The translations under genes and the position numbers were made by a program. Under the pieces are notes generated by a model. That model had not been told where the DNA came from. It was given only the letters and a program-made list of their open reading frames with translations, and made no database searches. Positions 1-11,117 of a stretch of 36,179 nt of DNA are shown here, one piece after another (position 1 is the first letter of the stretch; every line of letters begins with the position of its first letter). Source of the DNA: Gryganskiella cystojenkinii (taxonomy: Eukaryota; Mortierellomycota; Mortierellomycetes; Mortierellales; Mortierellaceae); assembly GCA_015852425.1 (NCBI GenBank), contig JAAAIG010000355.1:374-36552 (forward strand), given 5' to 3'.

Positions 1-2578
1 ATTGCTGTTGCTATTATTTGGAAGATAACCGTTTGCAGACGCATAATGCTGGTGTCCCGACGATGAAGATGATGATGACGCCGCCGCCGCTGCTGCTGCA
101 GCAGCGATACCGTTCGTATACACATACGACCCACTGGGGATCCGTTGACCGTTCAGACTGGAGGGATCCTGAATCTGAGTCGGACTCCGTGGTCCCTGAG
201 ATAGATGTGCTTGAGCGATTGGGCTTGGCGAGTTTACCGAGGCGGCTACTGGAGAGGATGATCCAAAGAAAGAACCCAGTCCACCGCCACCCTGTAACTG
301 CTGTTGCCGACTCGCCAATTGCTGATGAATCAACTCTTGTTGTTGTGTGTGAGGTAAGAGTCCACCATATTGATCCAGATCTGCAGCAGCCAACCCGTTG
401 GAGTAACCAGGTGTCGCTGGTGTCATAAAGGGATTCTTGAGAGAGACGGGTATCTGATGCTGTTGCATCTGCTGCAATTGATGCTGCGCCCATTGAAGAG
501 GCGCAATCGTGCTCATGTCCATATCGCGCGCCTGGTAAAAGAGAACATATCCTGATCCGAGCTGTGAAGAGTCGCCAAAATATTTGGGGATATCGCTCTC
601 CTCGATGGTCTACGATATCAATAATAAAAACCAGTATATCAGACGACGAGATCTAACACACCAGTTGATATGAAAACGAGGCCTGTCTTAACTGAATCGT
701 TACTCACCTCGACCGTCTCATCATCAAAGAGCAACCAGCGATCCTGATGCTTGACAACAGCGACGTAATGTCCGTGATGAGGACCATTTCCAACATGAAC
801 CACAAACGCGTTCAAATCGTAAATTCTGTCTGGGTCCTCCATATCATCGACCGTGTTGAACAATCGCAGTTCTAGGGGGAACAAGACTCGATAAGACAAT
901 TTAACGTATTTCTGAAGTGCCTCCTGGTATTTGAATCTCTTCAAATGAAGGCAAAGGATATTGGGCAGCACCTGGATCTTCATCCTATAAAATCAACAAA
1001 ACATCGGGTCAAAATGATGATCTATGATATCAGACATTTTTCTCGTTGATGAGCCACAAACACTTGACCAACCTTTTCTCTGCTTCTTGAAGTCCACAGC
1101 ACTCGTCGCAGTAAAACTTGTCCTTGTGACAAAGCATCTCTGATGCAGAGAATTGTCTCAAACAACTGGTCACCGACGAGTTTTGTTCGATATCCAGCGA
1201 AAGATCCATGAACGACTCGGCTCTGTTGGTGGTCTATAAGAACACGCAATCCCAACAACAGAAATGAAGTAAGTTGCAGATCCCATGCATCACAAAAACT
1301 AGGAAATGACGCGTTTTGCAAGCCGTTTGCATACCTTTTCGCAGGTCAGACACTTGATCTCGTTCGTGAGCTGGCCCTCAAAAAGCTTTTGAACCCATAC
1401 TTTCTCCTTGGGCTTTGGTATCGTACTCTCTGATTGAATCGAGGATCGGTCCCCGATCGATTCGGATCCATGACCGTTCAGGCCATTGGCACTCCCTTTT
1501 GACGAGACTGTGTGAATATCGGCTCCATTGACCTTGATCCTGACTTCATCGCCGCCAACCAGCGTCATGGCAACTTCTTCTGATGGCCCGTGATGGAATC
1601 CTCCGTTAGTCGCCGATCCGTTCGAGTGAGACGTGCCATTGACGAGACTTCCGTTGGTAATGGCTTTTGGAATTTGCTGCTGTTGTTGATGTTCCTCGAG
1701 TTCTTTTTGACTCCGTTTATAGTCTGCTTCGATATCCTCTGTGATTGCGCCGATAATGAACATTAAAAACTCGTGGGCGTCTTGATGCATCGAACTCCTG
1801 AACAGTTCTAAACAACGAGAAATTGGATAAACGGGTGGGAATGGTTCAGAAATCATCTCCTTGCCTTGGATCGCAGAGCTACTTTTTGTCGTCGATTGTC
1901 ATCCAACCTGCTTATAAACATTACCATTCTCTTTCTTGACCTTGGCGACAAAGGCGGTCGGAGTGAAGAACTGTGTCTTTTTGGAATGATTCTGGATACG
2001 CTGAAAGAGGTCCTGCAAACATAAAAACATGGACTCTTGGGGCGCTGAATCGGGGTCGGGACCACCACCATTGGCCAAGAGTACACCAACAATGTTCCTT
2101 TGTCCGGGTCCAGTGCCTGCGGAGCCATTGCTGTTGCTGCTTTGAAAATTCTTTCCTGAGGCTGAAGAGAGTGTCCCAGTCGGTGACATGACGGAAGACG
2201 TGGCTGAGGGTGTTGTTGACGTGTTTGTTCCTGATCCTGCAGGTGACTGTGACGCAAAGTACGAGGTCGGTGCACTACCATTGCTGAATGACGGCGTCAT
2301 TGGGCTCATGGGGTAGTGCGATACCAGAGGGCTAATATTACCCCCACTATGGTAAGCCAAGACACATTCTCGAAAGGGTCGACAGTAATAGAGTGCTTGC
2401 AGGATCGAGTTGCAATAACTATATAAAAAAAGGATGGGGTATTTGCACTTCTAGGTTAGCAACAAAGAGATGTCCTTGGACGAGGTGTTTGGGGATCCAA
2501 TAACAAACCATACATGTTTCAATAATAAAAAGGCGCTTGCACAAGTCGGGGGACTAGCTCTTACCAAGTGTTTCCAAA
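1..2578 (-). CDS. USP12/USP46-type ubiquitin C-terminal hydrolase (yeast Ubp9/Ubp13, Aspergillus CreB family), 3' end outside window
   Basis: A cysteine-protease deubiquitinase that removes ubiquitin from target proteins. Supported exons on the minus strand are 2578-2565, 2418-1925, 1807-1335, 1233-1073, 984-708 and 609-1; all phases agree. The Cys box reads [17 protein letters not shown], and the catalytic Cys codon is split TG|T by the 146-nt intron 2419-2564. Next come [11 protein letters not shown], zinc-binding CxxC pairs (CLTC and CDEC), then the His box (GHYVAVVK) and WLLFDD. The domain closes with [12 protein letters not shown] Gly/Ser/Asn-rich insert of about 95 residues interrupts the catalytic domain before the first CxxC. 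The Gln/Ser/Ala-rich C-terminal tail is still open at base 1, so the stop lies outside. The 5' end is unresolved: the first supported exon is only 14 nt, preceded by a long pyrimidine tract, and the N-terminal exons must lie further upstream. Family assignment is firm; the N-terminus is not. Confidence 0.95.
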
Positions 2579-2984
2579 CTGTCCGATGAAATTGTCCCGA
2601 GAAAAAAGTTTGGGGGAAGGAGACAGAGAGGAGGCGGAGGAGAAGGAGGAAGAGAAGGAGGACAAGAAGAAAAAAGGGCGTTAACGAGCTGATTCGAAGC
2701 ATGGGAAAAAAAAAAAAAAAGAGCGAGATGCGCGGTTTTTCTGCTGCTCGACTGCAACACAACTCTTTCTCTCACTCTCTCACTCTCTCGAGACGAACAA
2801 TGAGAGTGGACGCGGGTGCTCATCCACACAGACACAGACACAGACATGAACACAGACAGACGCACATACGCGCCGGCTGCTGTTTTCTGAGGAATCGAAG
2901 AGAGCCTTTGTTTTCCATACGTTCTTCCTCATTCCCCGTTCCTTTTTCCTCTTGTATCCTTGCGTTTCCTTTGGTCGACTCTAC

Positions 2985-3717
2985 TTCTCCATGTGCTTGG
3001 ATTCCTGTTGGGCCTTCATAAACATATTCAACAACTCCAGCCCCGAGTCAATCTGTCACCAAGGGAAAAGCGTTGAGTCGGCCCTCGTTTCTCGTATTCT
3101 CTTTGGGAGGGGAGAGTCGAATGAATGCAACTGTTGGGGTACATGTCAGAAGGACCATTAAAGCAGACAATAAAAGGGAAAGCTTACATTCTCAAGACCT
3201 ATCGGCACATCATTCACTACCGGCTTCTCTGGTTGGGTCTATTATTGCGATGATGGGTTTTTCGACAACAAGGAAACAAGACCGTTTGAGTGACCATGTC
3301 TTTTTCTTTGTTTTTTCTTTGTTTTTTCATATTTTTTTTTTTGGGGGGGGAGGGGGGTCAATGGTCCAAGCAAGGAACGAAACGTCCAGTCTGCTCCATA
3401 GTGTAATATGCAGTGTGTGGCTAGGACAGCCAAGAGTCGACAGGCGAAACCGAGTTGTATGTGGGTCGAGAGGTCGAAAAAAGAAAGTGATGAGGGCAGT
3501 GTTGTCGAAAGAGTCGACTGAAGTTTCATTGCAGTATTTAATCTTTTGCTTGAGTCGACCATGTGTCTGCGCTGGCACAGAAATTGTAGCTGTATCGGTG
3601 AAAAATTGTGTATAGTTGTCTCGAGTTGAATTGAATCAAGAGTGGTGGTTGTGAACAAGTAAATGAGAGATGGAGAAAGAAAAGACATACCACGCCCATC
3701 CATTTGAGTAAAGCCAT
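2985..3717 (-). CDS. Tentative N-terminal exons of the USP12/46-type deubiquitinase
   Basis: Two short minus-strand open segments fit as upstream exons. Exon 3717-3691 starts with ATG in a good context, encodes MALLKWMGV and stops at a GTATGT donor in phase 0. Exon 3052-2985 follows an acceptor ending gacag, begins IDSGLELLNMFMKAQQESK, and can leave through a GTAGAG donor. The two join in frame. The second exon ends in phase 2, however, while the catalytic exon at 2578 starts in phase 0, so another exon or a different boundary is needed. I could not find the usual residues that precede FGNTC in this family. Treat this as a guess about the 5' end; an unrelated small gene or UTR is also possible. 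Confidence 0.3.
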
Positions 3718-4659
3718 GCTTGGGAAGGGACGAGCAAGGACCGGCTGCAAAAGTCAGGAAGACGCAACGAGCGACGGTTGGGGGGAGGACGGGGGGAGGG
3801 TGTCGAGGGCTTATGAGGAGGGTGAGCAGAGTCGAACGGTGTGGATGGTTTAAACAATGAGTGTCCGTTGAGGAAAGAAGCAAAGACAGACAGGCAGACA
3901 GAGAAAGATGCAAAGAAAGAAAAAAGTGGAGTCGACAAAGCTGTGAGTACGAAGAATGAAAAGAAAAGAGTGAATGTGGAGAACAAACGGAAGAAAAGCA
4001 AATCTCTTTTCCTTTTTTCGACTGCTTCAATGTGGCTGTCTTTGCCAGGCGCAATCAGACTCGCCCACTTTTCCACGCTCTCACTCCCGCCCTATACATC
4101 TCTTGTCCATACGTCCATAGTTCGTTGTAGCCATTATTCCTCTTATAATCTTCCACTTCTTCTCCTTTGTCTTCCTGGTCTTGGTCTGTCTGTCTGTCTG
4201 TCTTGTCTTGTCTTTTGAGTCTTGAGTCTTGAGCTCCTTCCACTGCCAGGTATCCTTTGGTTCCTCTTGCATATCGTCAATTACACTGATGTTTCACACT
4301 CATTTGTGTCTAACTGCACAGGGTTGATCAATCATGCAATGGAGAACATGTGTGCCAGTCTATTCCAGCCAGGTGTGCCTCGTTCAAGAAGGCGCGACAG
4401 TACTTTTTCGTTCCGCACTTTTGTCGTCTGCAGTGTGGTTGAACAAAAAGATTTGTGGCTCGCTTTTTGTGTTTCCAAGACCTTGCAGACAAAGTTGTTC
4501 GTCGTAGTTGTTGTGGTAAATCAGGTTGCCTCTCTTTCCGTCCTTGTCAAACAAAAAAAAAAGGTTCTCTTTTTGCTCCTCTTTCTTTTTCTGTCAACAA
4601 CATGCCAATCAAACAAAAAAAATGAATGGCAATATTTAAGTTGGAAGACCGTTAATAAA
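3718..4659. other. Gene-poor stretch between the deubiquitinase and SKT5-like genes
   Basis: No convincing gene is visible. The stretch is purine- or pyrimidine-skewed, with repeated GACA/GTCT tetranucleotides (about 3886-3903 and 4186-4216) and A- or T-runs. The open frames here are short, overlap each other and look like low-complexity shadows. It probably holds the 5' leader or promoter of the deubiquitinase and the 3' region of the SKT5-like gene, whose stop codon is at 4660. Confidence 0.5.
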
Positions 4660-6770
4660 CTACATGATTGTACACTTCTCGCTGCCCTTGTCGCCCTTCT
4701 TCGCATCCACAGGCACTCCCTCCAATCTCTCCGTCGCACGCTTGTCACCTGCCAACGACGCCTTCTTGTACCATTCGATGGCCTGCTCCATGTCCTTGCG
4801 TGGACCAATGCCGACCTCGGTGAAATAACCCATCGCGTACAGGGCCTTAGGCAAGTCCTTGTCCGCAGCTCTCTTGGCCCAGATATAAGCCTCCGCGTCT
4901 GACTGGGGCAAGATTCCTTGAGACCCAACCAAGTACCAAGCCGCTAATGCAAAACAGGCTTCGGGATGTTCCTGCTGTGCCGCCAAAGTATAATAATGAA
5001 TCGACAACCTTGGGTCCTGTTTGCATCCCAACTTGCCATACTCCCAACACTCGCCCAATCGAAATGCGGATGCGGCATGACCCAACTCTGCGGCTTGGGA
5101 ATAAAGCGAAACCGAGTACTCGGGATCGACAAAGACAATGTTCTCGATTCCACGCTCATGCAGCTGCGCGAGCTCATAAAGCGCAAACGGGAACTCGGGT
5201 GTCGCAGCCTGAGAGGAACGCTTGAGCCACTTGACACCATCGCGGGGCGAGATCACCACGCCCAGCTCTCCGTACAGGGTCACAACGCCCAATCTCCACA
5301 TAGCTCCAGGATGATTTGCTGAAGCCGCTTTCCTATATGGCAAGATCATTGAAAGAGTTAAAATATGGGTCAGACGTCGCTCAACTCTCATTTGTAGTCC
5401 GGATCAACTCTTTGTCGTTTTGATGGTCAGGATCATTTTGTTTTCTATTCGTTTGTATTCCTATGAGCCTCTCTAGCCTTTTTTCTGCGTATCCAAATCA
5501 GTGTCCAGGGAACGTGCCAGGAGAGTAATTCTTTTGCTTGTCAAACACAGACATTAAGTAAAATGAATATCCACCTGTCGTTCATCGAGGAAAAATGAAA
5601 GGATGTCGTCTTTGTTCGATCCTCTCTGCCAAAACGCCATAACGATCGGTCATCATTCTGCCGGATGCTGGCTTTTTTTTTGTGATATCTGTCCTTATCC
5701 CTGTCTGGATTCTCCCTCTTTCCCCCTCTCCCTTGTTCCTTGTTCCTTGTTCTTTGAAGTCCTGTTGGATCCGATAATTCTCCCTGCTGTGTGGTGTCTC
5801 AAAAAAAACTCCTGGGACGATCAAAGGGCGACTCTGTCTTTTTTCCCCGTGTCGATGGTGTGGGAGGGTACATTCCGTTTTCGCGAAACAGAACATCAGT
5901 AACAGTGCTTTACCTGTAGAACTGAACGGCTCTGGCATTATCCTTACGAGTTCCCAGTCCTTCATCATAACAGCGTCCTGTCCTGTAGGCTGCATCGGGG
6001 TGACCATGTTTCGAGGCCTGGACCCACAAGGGAAAGGCCTTGTCAAAATCCGGTTTGCCCTTTGCGAACCCGGACGCAAAACATTCTGCGAGGTAATGTT
6101 GAGATTCCGCATGGCCGTTGGTCGCGAGTTTACGCAAGAGTTTCATGGCCTCATCAAAGAGTTCGGCTCTGGTCTGAGGGTCCTCGAGGGGTTTTCCAGC
6201 ATCGATCATGAACGCTGCAAACTCGAACTGGAGTTCGGGATCGTTAGTCTTTTTGGCATTCTGACGATAGAGCTCCAGTGTCTGGGTATAGGAGAGAAGC
6301 GTGGCCTTGTGTCCGGGCTTGAGATGGGAATGAGACAGGACAGATTGGTCTTGACCGACATCTGATTGTTGGTACATTAGCTCTTGTTCGTATTGTTGCT
6401 GCTGTTGTTGCTGAAAGAGTTGTTGTTCGTAAAGGTATTGTTGGTGTTGTTGGTGGTCCATAAACTCTTGATGCTGGTTGGGGTCCAGTTGCTGTTGTTC
6501 AGGATGGTCTCCGTTCGGCTGCATCGGCATATGTTCCTGTTGCTGCTGCATGCGAATCTGGTCCTCAGTTACGGGTGCCTGAGGCAGGTCCTTTTGGAAC
6601 GGAAATGAGCCGTCGTCAGGAATGTCACTCTGTCCGTTCGCATAAGGATGTTGTTGCTGTTCTTGTTGGATGTGATCTGGTGAGTGAAGTTGGTCGTGGT
6701 CATGAGGGTGAGGCGCATGGGGATGAGAGAGTGATCCGTTCTGGATCGTTGGGGACACACTTGCGGCCAT
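4660..6770 (-). CDS. SKT5/CHS4-like Sel1-repeat protein, chitin synthase activator with CaaX box
   Basis: A predicted scaffold and activator of chitin synthase at sites of wall growth. Two exons, 6770-5914 and 5332-4660, are joined across a long 581-nt intron with an AG|G Arg codon at the junction, giving 509 aa. The first ~185 residues are low-complexity and rich in Gln and His. The rest is a run of Sel1-type (TPR-like) repeats, for example AAYRTGRCYDEGLGTRKDNA and ALYAMGYFTEVGIGPRKDM. The protein ends KCTIM, a CaaX box, matching the prenylated C-terminus known for yeast Chs4. I chose the ATG at 6770 for its context (GAAATGG). The frame stays open upstream through an (AAC)n-encoded Asn run to about 7100, so a longer N-terminus or an upstream exon is possible. 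The family is firm; which chitin synthase it serves is unknown. Confidence 0.93.
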
Positions 6771-7809
6771 TTCAATGAGGGACTGTGCGGAGAGGAGAGA
6801 GGACCTTTTGTGCGACTGTGAGTCGGTTTGTTTGTTGTTGTTGTTGTTGTTGTTCTCGTTATCTGTGGACGAGAGATTGTTCCCTTGTGCTGAGCTCGCT
6901 GATGGGGTCTTTTGTTCCTTGTATGTTGACGACAAGAGGAAGAGAAGAGAAGAGAAGAAAAGAAAAGAAGGAGAGACAACAAAGGAAACGAAGGTTGCTG
7001 ACTGAAGAGGGGGAAGAAGAAGCGAAGCGAAAATGAAAAAGAAAAACAGAAAGAGAAGGGAAAAAATGGAACAAATTAGCAAAGTTTGATTGATACGCAA
7101 AAACTAATTTTATGTTTTTGATCAGTACTTTCTAAGGTTGCGCAATCGAACAGACCACACTTCTCGTTCCCCAACAAAGGGACGGGGGTTGAGGCAGGGG
7201 GCAAGGGAGGGGAAGGAGGAGGGGCAGAGATCAAACCTTGGTCTTTTTCTAGTTGCATGCAAACTTCATTTCACCTCATTCATTTTCACTCCTCATTCTC
7301 CCAAGCCCGCCCGCGCTTCCCTGCTGTTCCACACACACGCACCTCTGACAAGAAAGGGTTCTACATCATCCTGCGCTCTCGCCCGATGCAACGCGTCTGT
7401 TCTAAATCTGTACGAGACTGGGTTTGTTTCCACCTGTGAACCTGTGAACGGGGGGTCCTGATCTTACGAACCAACTTGTCAGTTGTCCGACACACCGACA
7501 GTCCGATTGTCCGACCATTTTTTTTTTTTTTTTTGTCAATTGCTCGTCTATCCATTGTGTACCATCTCTGACGATCTGACCTCGTTGTCAGAAATCTGAT
7601 AAGAAAGCGGGAGTCAGATTGAGCTCTTTCATTTCGTGGGTGGAAAGAAGCCCGAGAGCTTTTTTTTGCTATTGCTGCAATTGTTGTTTTCCATGTTTGG
7701 TTGTGTGATACAAATCTGCTTACGACTCGAGTTTTTTTTTTCTTTGGATCAGTTGGCATGTGCCCATTTCCTGCTTTTTAATTGAGATTTCTAATGCAAA
7801 CTCTCTGCT
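6771..7809. other. SKT5-like 5' leader/promoter and 3' flank of the YggS-family gene
   Basis: No independent gene is supported. The stretch contains an (AAC)n/(GTT)n microsatellite at about 6832-6856, a purine-rich block at about 6932-7070 (pyrimidine-rich on the sense strand of the SKT5-like gene), and a T-run at about 7518-7534. The pyrimidine-rich strand matches the leaders of other genes here, so this is probably the promoter and untranslated region of the SKT5-like gene. Confidence 0.5.
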
Positions 7810-9364
7810 TCAAGCTGCGGACTTGAAAGGTGGTCGCGATCCAAAGATGGTGCTGCCCACACGGATGTTAGTCGATCCCTGAGCAAGTGCTCGTGGGAAA
7901 TCATCGCTCATACCCTGTGAAAAAAAAACAAAAAATTTTGTGGAAAGATTTCAGCGACCGATTTTGCTTAGCACATGTAGTCCAAAAAAAAAAAAAAAGT
8001 GCGCGGAAGTGAACAAAATGTTTGTCATTTCTTTCTTTCATACCATGCTAAGTTCCAGATCGTTGATCTTGAGGGCCTCCAGGATCGTGGCCCTGCATTC
8101 GTTCAAAAGCTAAAAGTAGACCGGACCATGCAAATGGTTGTTGCTTTGCAATTTAGCAAAACAGGGCAAAAAAATACGCCATCAAACTTGGTAAAGGTCA
8201 ATGGAAACGAAAGTAGGCGCTCCTTTTCTGTTTCTCACCTTGAAATCTGGATTGTCACCATTCTCCAAATCTGGGTTGGGGGATCCAATGGTCATCAATC
8301 CCGCGAGCTGCAAGTGTGGGCAGGTCGAGACCACATGTCGAGCGACCTCCAAAACCTCGCTTGCCAGCATTCCGCTTTTGGCTAGCGAACACGACAACAA
8401 ATAAAGGACGTAAGGATTTGGACGCTGCAATTGGACAATAACAATTCGCCATATCGCGTCTTTTTTTTCTACTTTCTTACTTTCTTCACCACTAGTGTTA
8501 ACCTGCAAAAAGATCCGGAGAGGCTCGGGTCTGGCGGCGGCGGCGCATGCCTTGTCTAGAGTAGATGCCTTCTTGCTGCCATCGACAGTCTCGACAACAA
8601 AGAGATTAGGGATAGCTAACGAATGTCATAAACATGTTGAACGATGAGTGAATTAGGAAATCGAGAAACATTCAAGTTGGGTAAGCTCAAAGAAGTCAGA
8701 AAAATCGTTGTTAAATTGTATTACCTGCAACTACCTTGCACTTGTTGGACTGTAATGAACCGATGAAGTGCCACTGGATATCACTGGGCAACTATTGTCG
8801 CGCACGATAATTGATCCTACCGATTAGCTATCGCAACGCGTACTTTTTTTATATGCTTCAAACAATTCAACTAGGCGTGTTCTGTCCTTTACCTGCTTGC
8901 TCTTCTCTTCCAGTTCTTGAACCTATGGAAAAGATTTTTTTGTTGCGACAGACACGGAGTGTGATCAGCGATTCCATTGTGCGACCGTCAATTAACGTCT
9001 TTTGAGCAATACAAGTTCTTTTGCGTGTGTGTGTGATCGCTTACATAGTTCTCTCCGAAATTGCGCTGCCCTGTCTTTTCGTAGGCAGCCAAGATATCCG
9101 AGGCTGGCTTTAGCTTACTCACCGCCACCAATCGCGCCTGGATAAGAAAGAATGAAGGTCAAACAAAAACATCAGTTAGGTTGTCTTAGAAAGGGGGTCT
9201 TTAGTCCAGGTATACGATTCTGCAGCCCACCGCCTTGGGATTGTACCACTCACCTGCTGTGCCAAGCTTCCCTTTGTCTTTAAGGTCTCTTCGATCTTGG
9301 ATCGGACTCCAGCCAGGTTCTCGGTCAACTCTTGGGCGCGCTCCGCAGTATATGACAGGCTCAT
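7810..9364 (-). CDS. Pyridoxal 5'-phosphate homeostasis protein (YggS/PROSC/YBL036C family)
   Basis: A PLP-binding, alanine-racemase-fold protein that buffers free vitamin B6 cofactor. Eight exons: 9364-9254, 9137-9045, 8922-8893, 8791-8725, 8615-8481, 8381-8239, 8109-8044 and 7914-7810, totalling 249 aa with every phase consistent. The PLP Lys lies in [10 protein letters not shown] (about residue 45). Other family blocks are [50 protein letters not shown] and the C-terminal [22 protein letters not shown], followed by IFGSRP. Exon 3 is a 30-nt microexon ([10 protein letters not shown]). Length matches the family (about 230-260 aa). The ATG at 9364 has a good context (caaaATGAG). An in-frame ATG at 9490 would add 42 residues resembling a mitochondrial presequence. 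Confidence 0.97.
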
Positions 9365-10083
9365 TTTGTTGAGATTTGTTGTTGAAGAGGAGAATGAATG
9401 CGAAGGAAGGAATCGATTCTTAAGCAGAGATGCGGCCAAGTATGGAGATTTCGTCGATATTTTGAAAACAGACAACAGACAAACAGACATGAAGAGAACT
9501 TCAAAGAAATGAGAGGAAAGTAATTAGATGTGTTTTTTGTCCTTGGACATGCATCCAACTTCTGTCGAGAGAATCGCATCAGAAAAAAAAATCACGTGCG
9601 AAAACGCGACACTTTTTGGTGTTTTTCTTTTTTTTGGTTTCACCCTGATCGTTTGTAAGAGAAAAAGCTTGGATACTCAGGGAAAGCCCTAGTGAGTTGT
9701 GATCCAACCTACGGATTATTCAATAAGCAGTAAGTAGTAACCACATTGTCAGGAAGGGGTCCATCCTGGAGAGGGAGGCGTATGCCCGATCTGTAATTGG
9801 TTGCCAGGGTGCAAAATCTGGTTTTTTTTTTGGAGGCGGTGCAACGTGTGGGTGCTTTGACGGCTTGCCGTTTGACTTGACAGTCAGGGGAAATACAAAA
9901 GGGGACTGTGCTCTCAACCACCCCCCAGCCCACTTCTTCCATCGTATTCTGTGGTGCTGTTTGAAGAGAGTGCTTCTGTTGGGTTGTATAAATGACGCTA
10001 CCTCCACCTCTTCTTTCTTCTTCTCCTTTCTTTCTTCTTTATTTCACCTCCCCTTACACCACTCATACACCCCTCATTACAAA
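9365..10083. other. Divergent intergenic region between YggS-family and EF-hand genes
   Basis: This 719-bp region separates the two divergent starts at 9364 and 10084. On the left is the YggS-family leader, including CAGA-type repeats at about 9469-9490 that become TGTCTG in the transcript. On the right is a TATAAAT element at 9987 and a CT-rich leader (about 10010-10080) of the EF-hand gene. No gene is seen inside it. Confidence 0.6.
9987..9993 (+). promoter_or_regulatory. TATA-like element of the EF-hand gene
   Basis: TATAAAT lies about 97 bp upstream of the start codon at 10084 and is followed by a pyrimidine-rich stretch, as expected for a fungal core promoter and 5' leader. Spacing and sequence are the only evidence. 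Confidence 0.5.
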
Positions 10084-10667
10084 ATGGTAAGGCATCACTT
10101 TTTGTCCTATACGTTCGAACTTTCAGGACCCTTATCCTGGCAAAGGATTCTTCAAGCGGTGTCAGGACAATAACGACTATGGACGAAACGAAGACCAGGT
10201 GTAGCGGACTGTCAGTTCCACCATGGATCGTGACCTCTGGAGGGCGTCACGTCGTCAACATGAAGGGAAATCAAGGATTCTTTTCACAACAAATCTCAGC
10301 ACGCCTTGCGAGATAATCCCAAATTCCCACGTACTCGCCCCCCTTCCCCGTGCCCCTGAACTGACACAACCCTGCGCACTCTTATTTTTCATCTATTTTC
10401 CCTCGCCTTCCTTTCCTCCATTAGTCCGACTTCACCGCAGAGCAGAAAGCCTACATCAAGACCAAGTTTGACGAGGTCGACACTGACAAGAGCGGCTCCA
10501 TCACTTTGAACGAACTCACTGCCTTGCTCAAGACCCTCGGCGGCGGTGAATTCTCGGCCAAGATCTCGCTCGGCCAGTTCGACACCAACAAGGATGGTCA
10601 ATTGACCTTTGAGGAGTTCCTCGAGTTCGCTCCCACCGTCGATAACTGGAATCTTCAGATCTTGTAA
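10084..10667 (+). CDS. Small two-EF-hand calcium-binding protein
   Basis: A predicted small calcium sensor related to the calmodulin/plastin EF-hand group. The last exon, 10425-10667, encodes two canonical loops, DTDKSGSITLNE and DTNKDGQLTFEE, and ends FLEFAPTVDNWNLQIL. The start codon is exon 1 on its own: ATG (10084-10086) is followed at once by a GTAAGG donor. Two models keep the frame. Skipping to 10425 gives an 81-aa protein starting MSDFTAEQ. Including a 72-nt exon at 10127-10198 (DPYPGKGFFKRC...EDQ, flanked by AG and GT) gives 105 aa, but requires a 40-nt first intron and a weak GTGTAG donor. The CT-rich leader and TATA-like element upstream support the start. The EF-hand identity is firm; the N-terminus and partner are not. 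Confidence 0.9.
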
Positions 10668-10968
10668 AGAAAGAGAGTCCTTGTAAACACCTTGCAACTT
10701 TTCTTTTTACTCCTCCGTTCCTTTTAACAAGAACCAAAGATCTTTTACGTTAGTGACCCATTTCTTTTTGTACATAAAAACTTGCACTCCTAAAACACAA
10801 AAGCAAATCCGTCGCTCAATGATCAAATTGACCACGCTGTTGTTCAAGGGCCTGCCTTGACACGATTCGGAAGAGTTACCACCACCTGCGACTTTTTTTT
10901 TTTGTAATAGCCTCACAAGTCTGTATGAGCACGCAATTATTCGAGGCTCAGTTCTTTCTCTTTTTTTT

Positions 10969-10977
10969 NNNNNNNNN
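10969..10977. other. Assembly gap (9 N) between a T-run and a G-run
   Basis: Nine N bases sit between a run of T and a run of G. The flanking homopolymers suggest a sequencing or assembly failure point rather than a biological feature, so the true length here is unknown. Confidence 0.95.
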
Positions 10978-11074
10978 GGGGGGGGGGTGGCAGAGGTGGA
11001 TGCTTTTGAGCCCTTAAGAAGAGAGAGGCCGTTGATGGTTGAAAACACGTGGTTTTTTATTTGCTCAGTTTTGT

Positions 11075-11117
11075 CCTTGGGTACCTGTCGCTTGCTTTGC
11101 GCGACAGGTACCCAAGG
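11075..11117. repeat. Perfect 17-bp inverted repeat with 9-nt loop
   Basis: The left arm CCTTGGGTACCTGTCGC (11075-11091) is exactly complementary to the right arm 11101-11117, around the loop TTGCTTTGC. It lies about 100 bp from the assembly gap and in no gene I can support. It could be a structured RNA element, a transposon relic or an assembly or inverted-read artefact; the sequence alone does not decide. Confidence 0.9.

Noticed and set aside
14..493. Minus-strand open frame of 159 aa and a plus-strand frame at 18-428
   Set aside because: Both are shadows of the deubiquitinase's C-terminal Gln/Ser-rich exon, which is open in another minus frame from 609 to 1 and joins the catalytic exon in phase.
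3242..4076. Long minus-strand open frames (up to 270 aa)
   Set aside because: They are low-complexity Ser/Leu/Phe/Pro translations of pyrimidine-rich DNA with no motif. The area is more likely leader or intron sequence.
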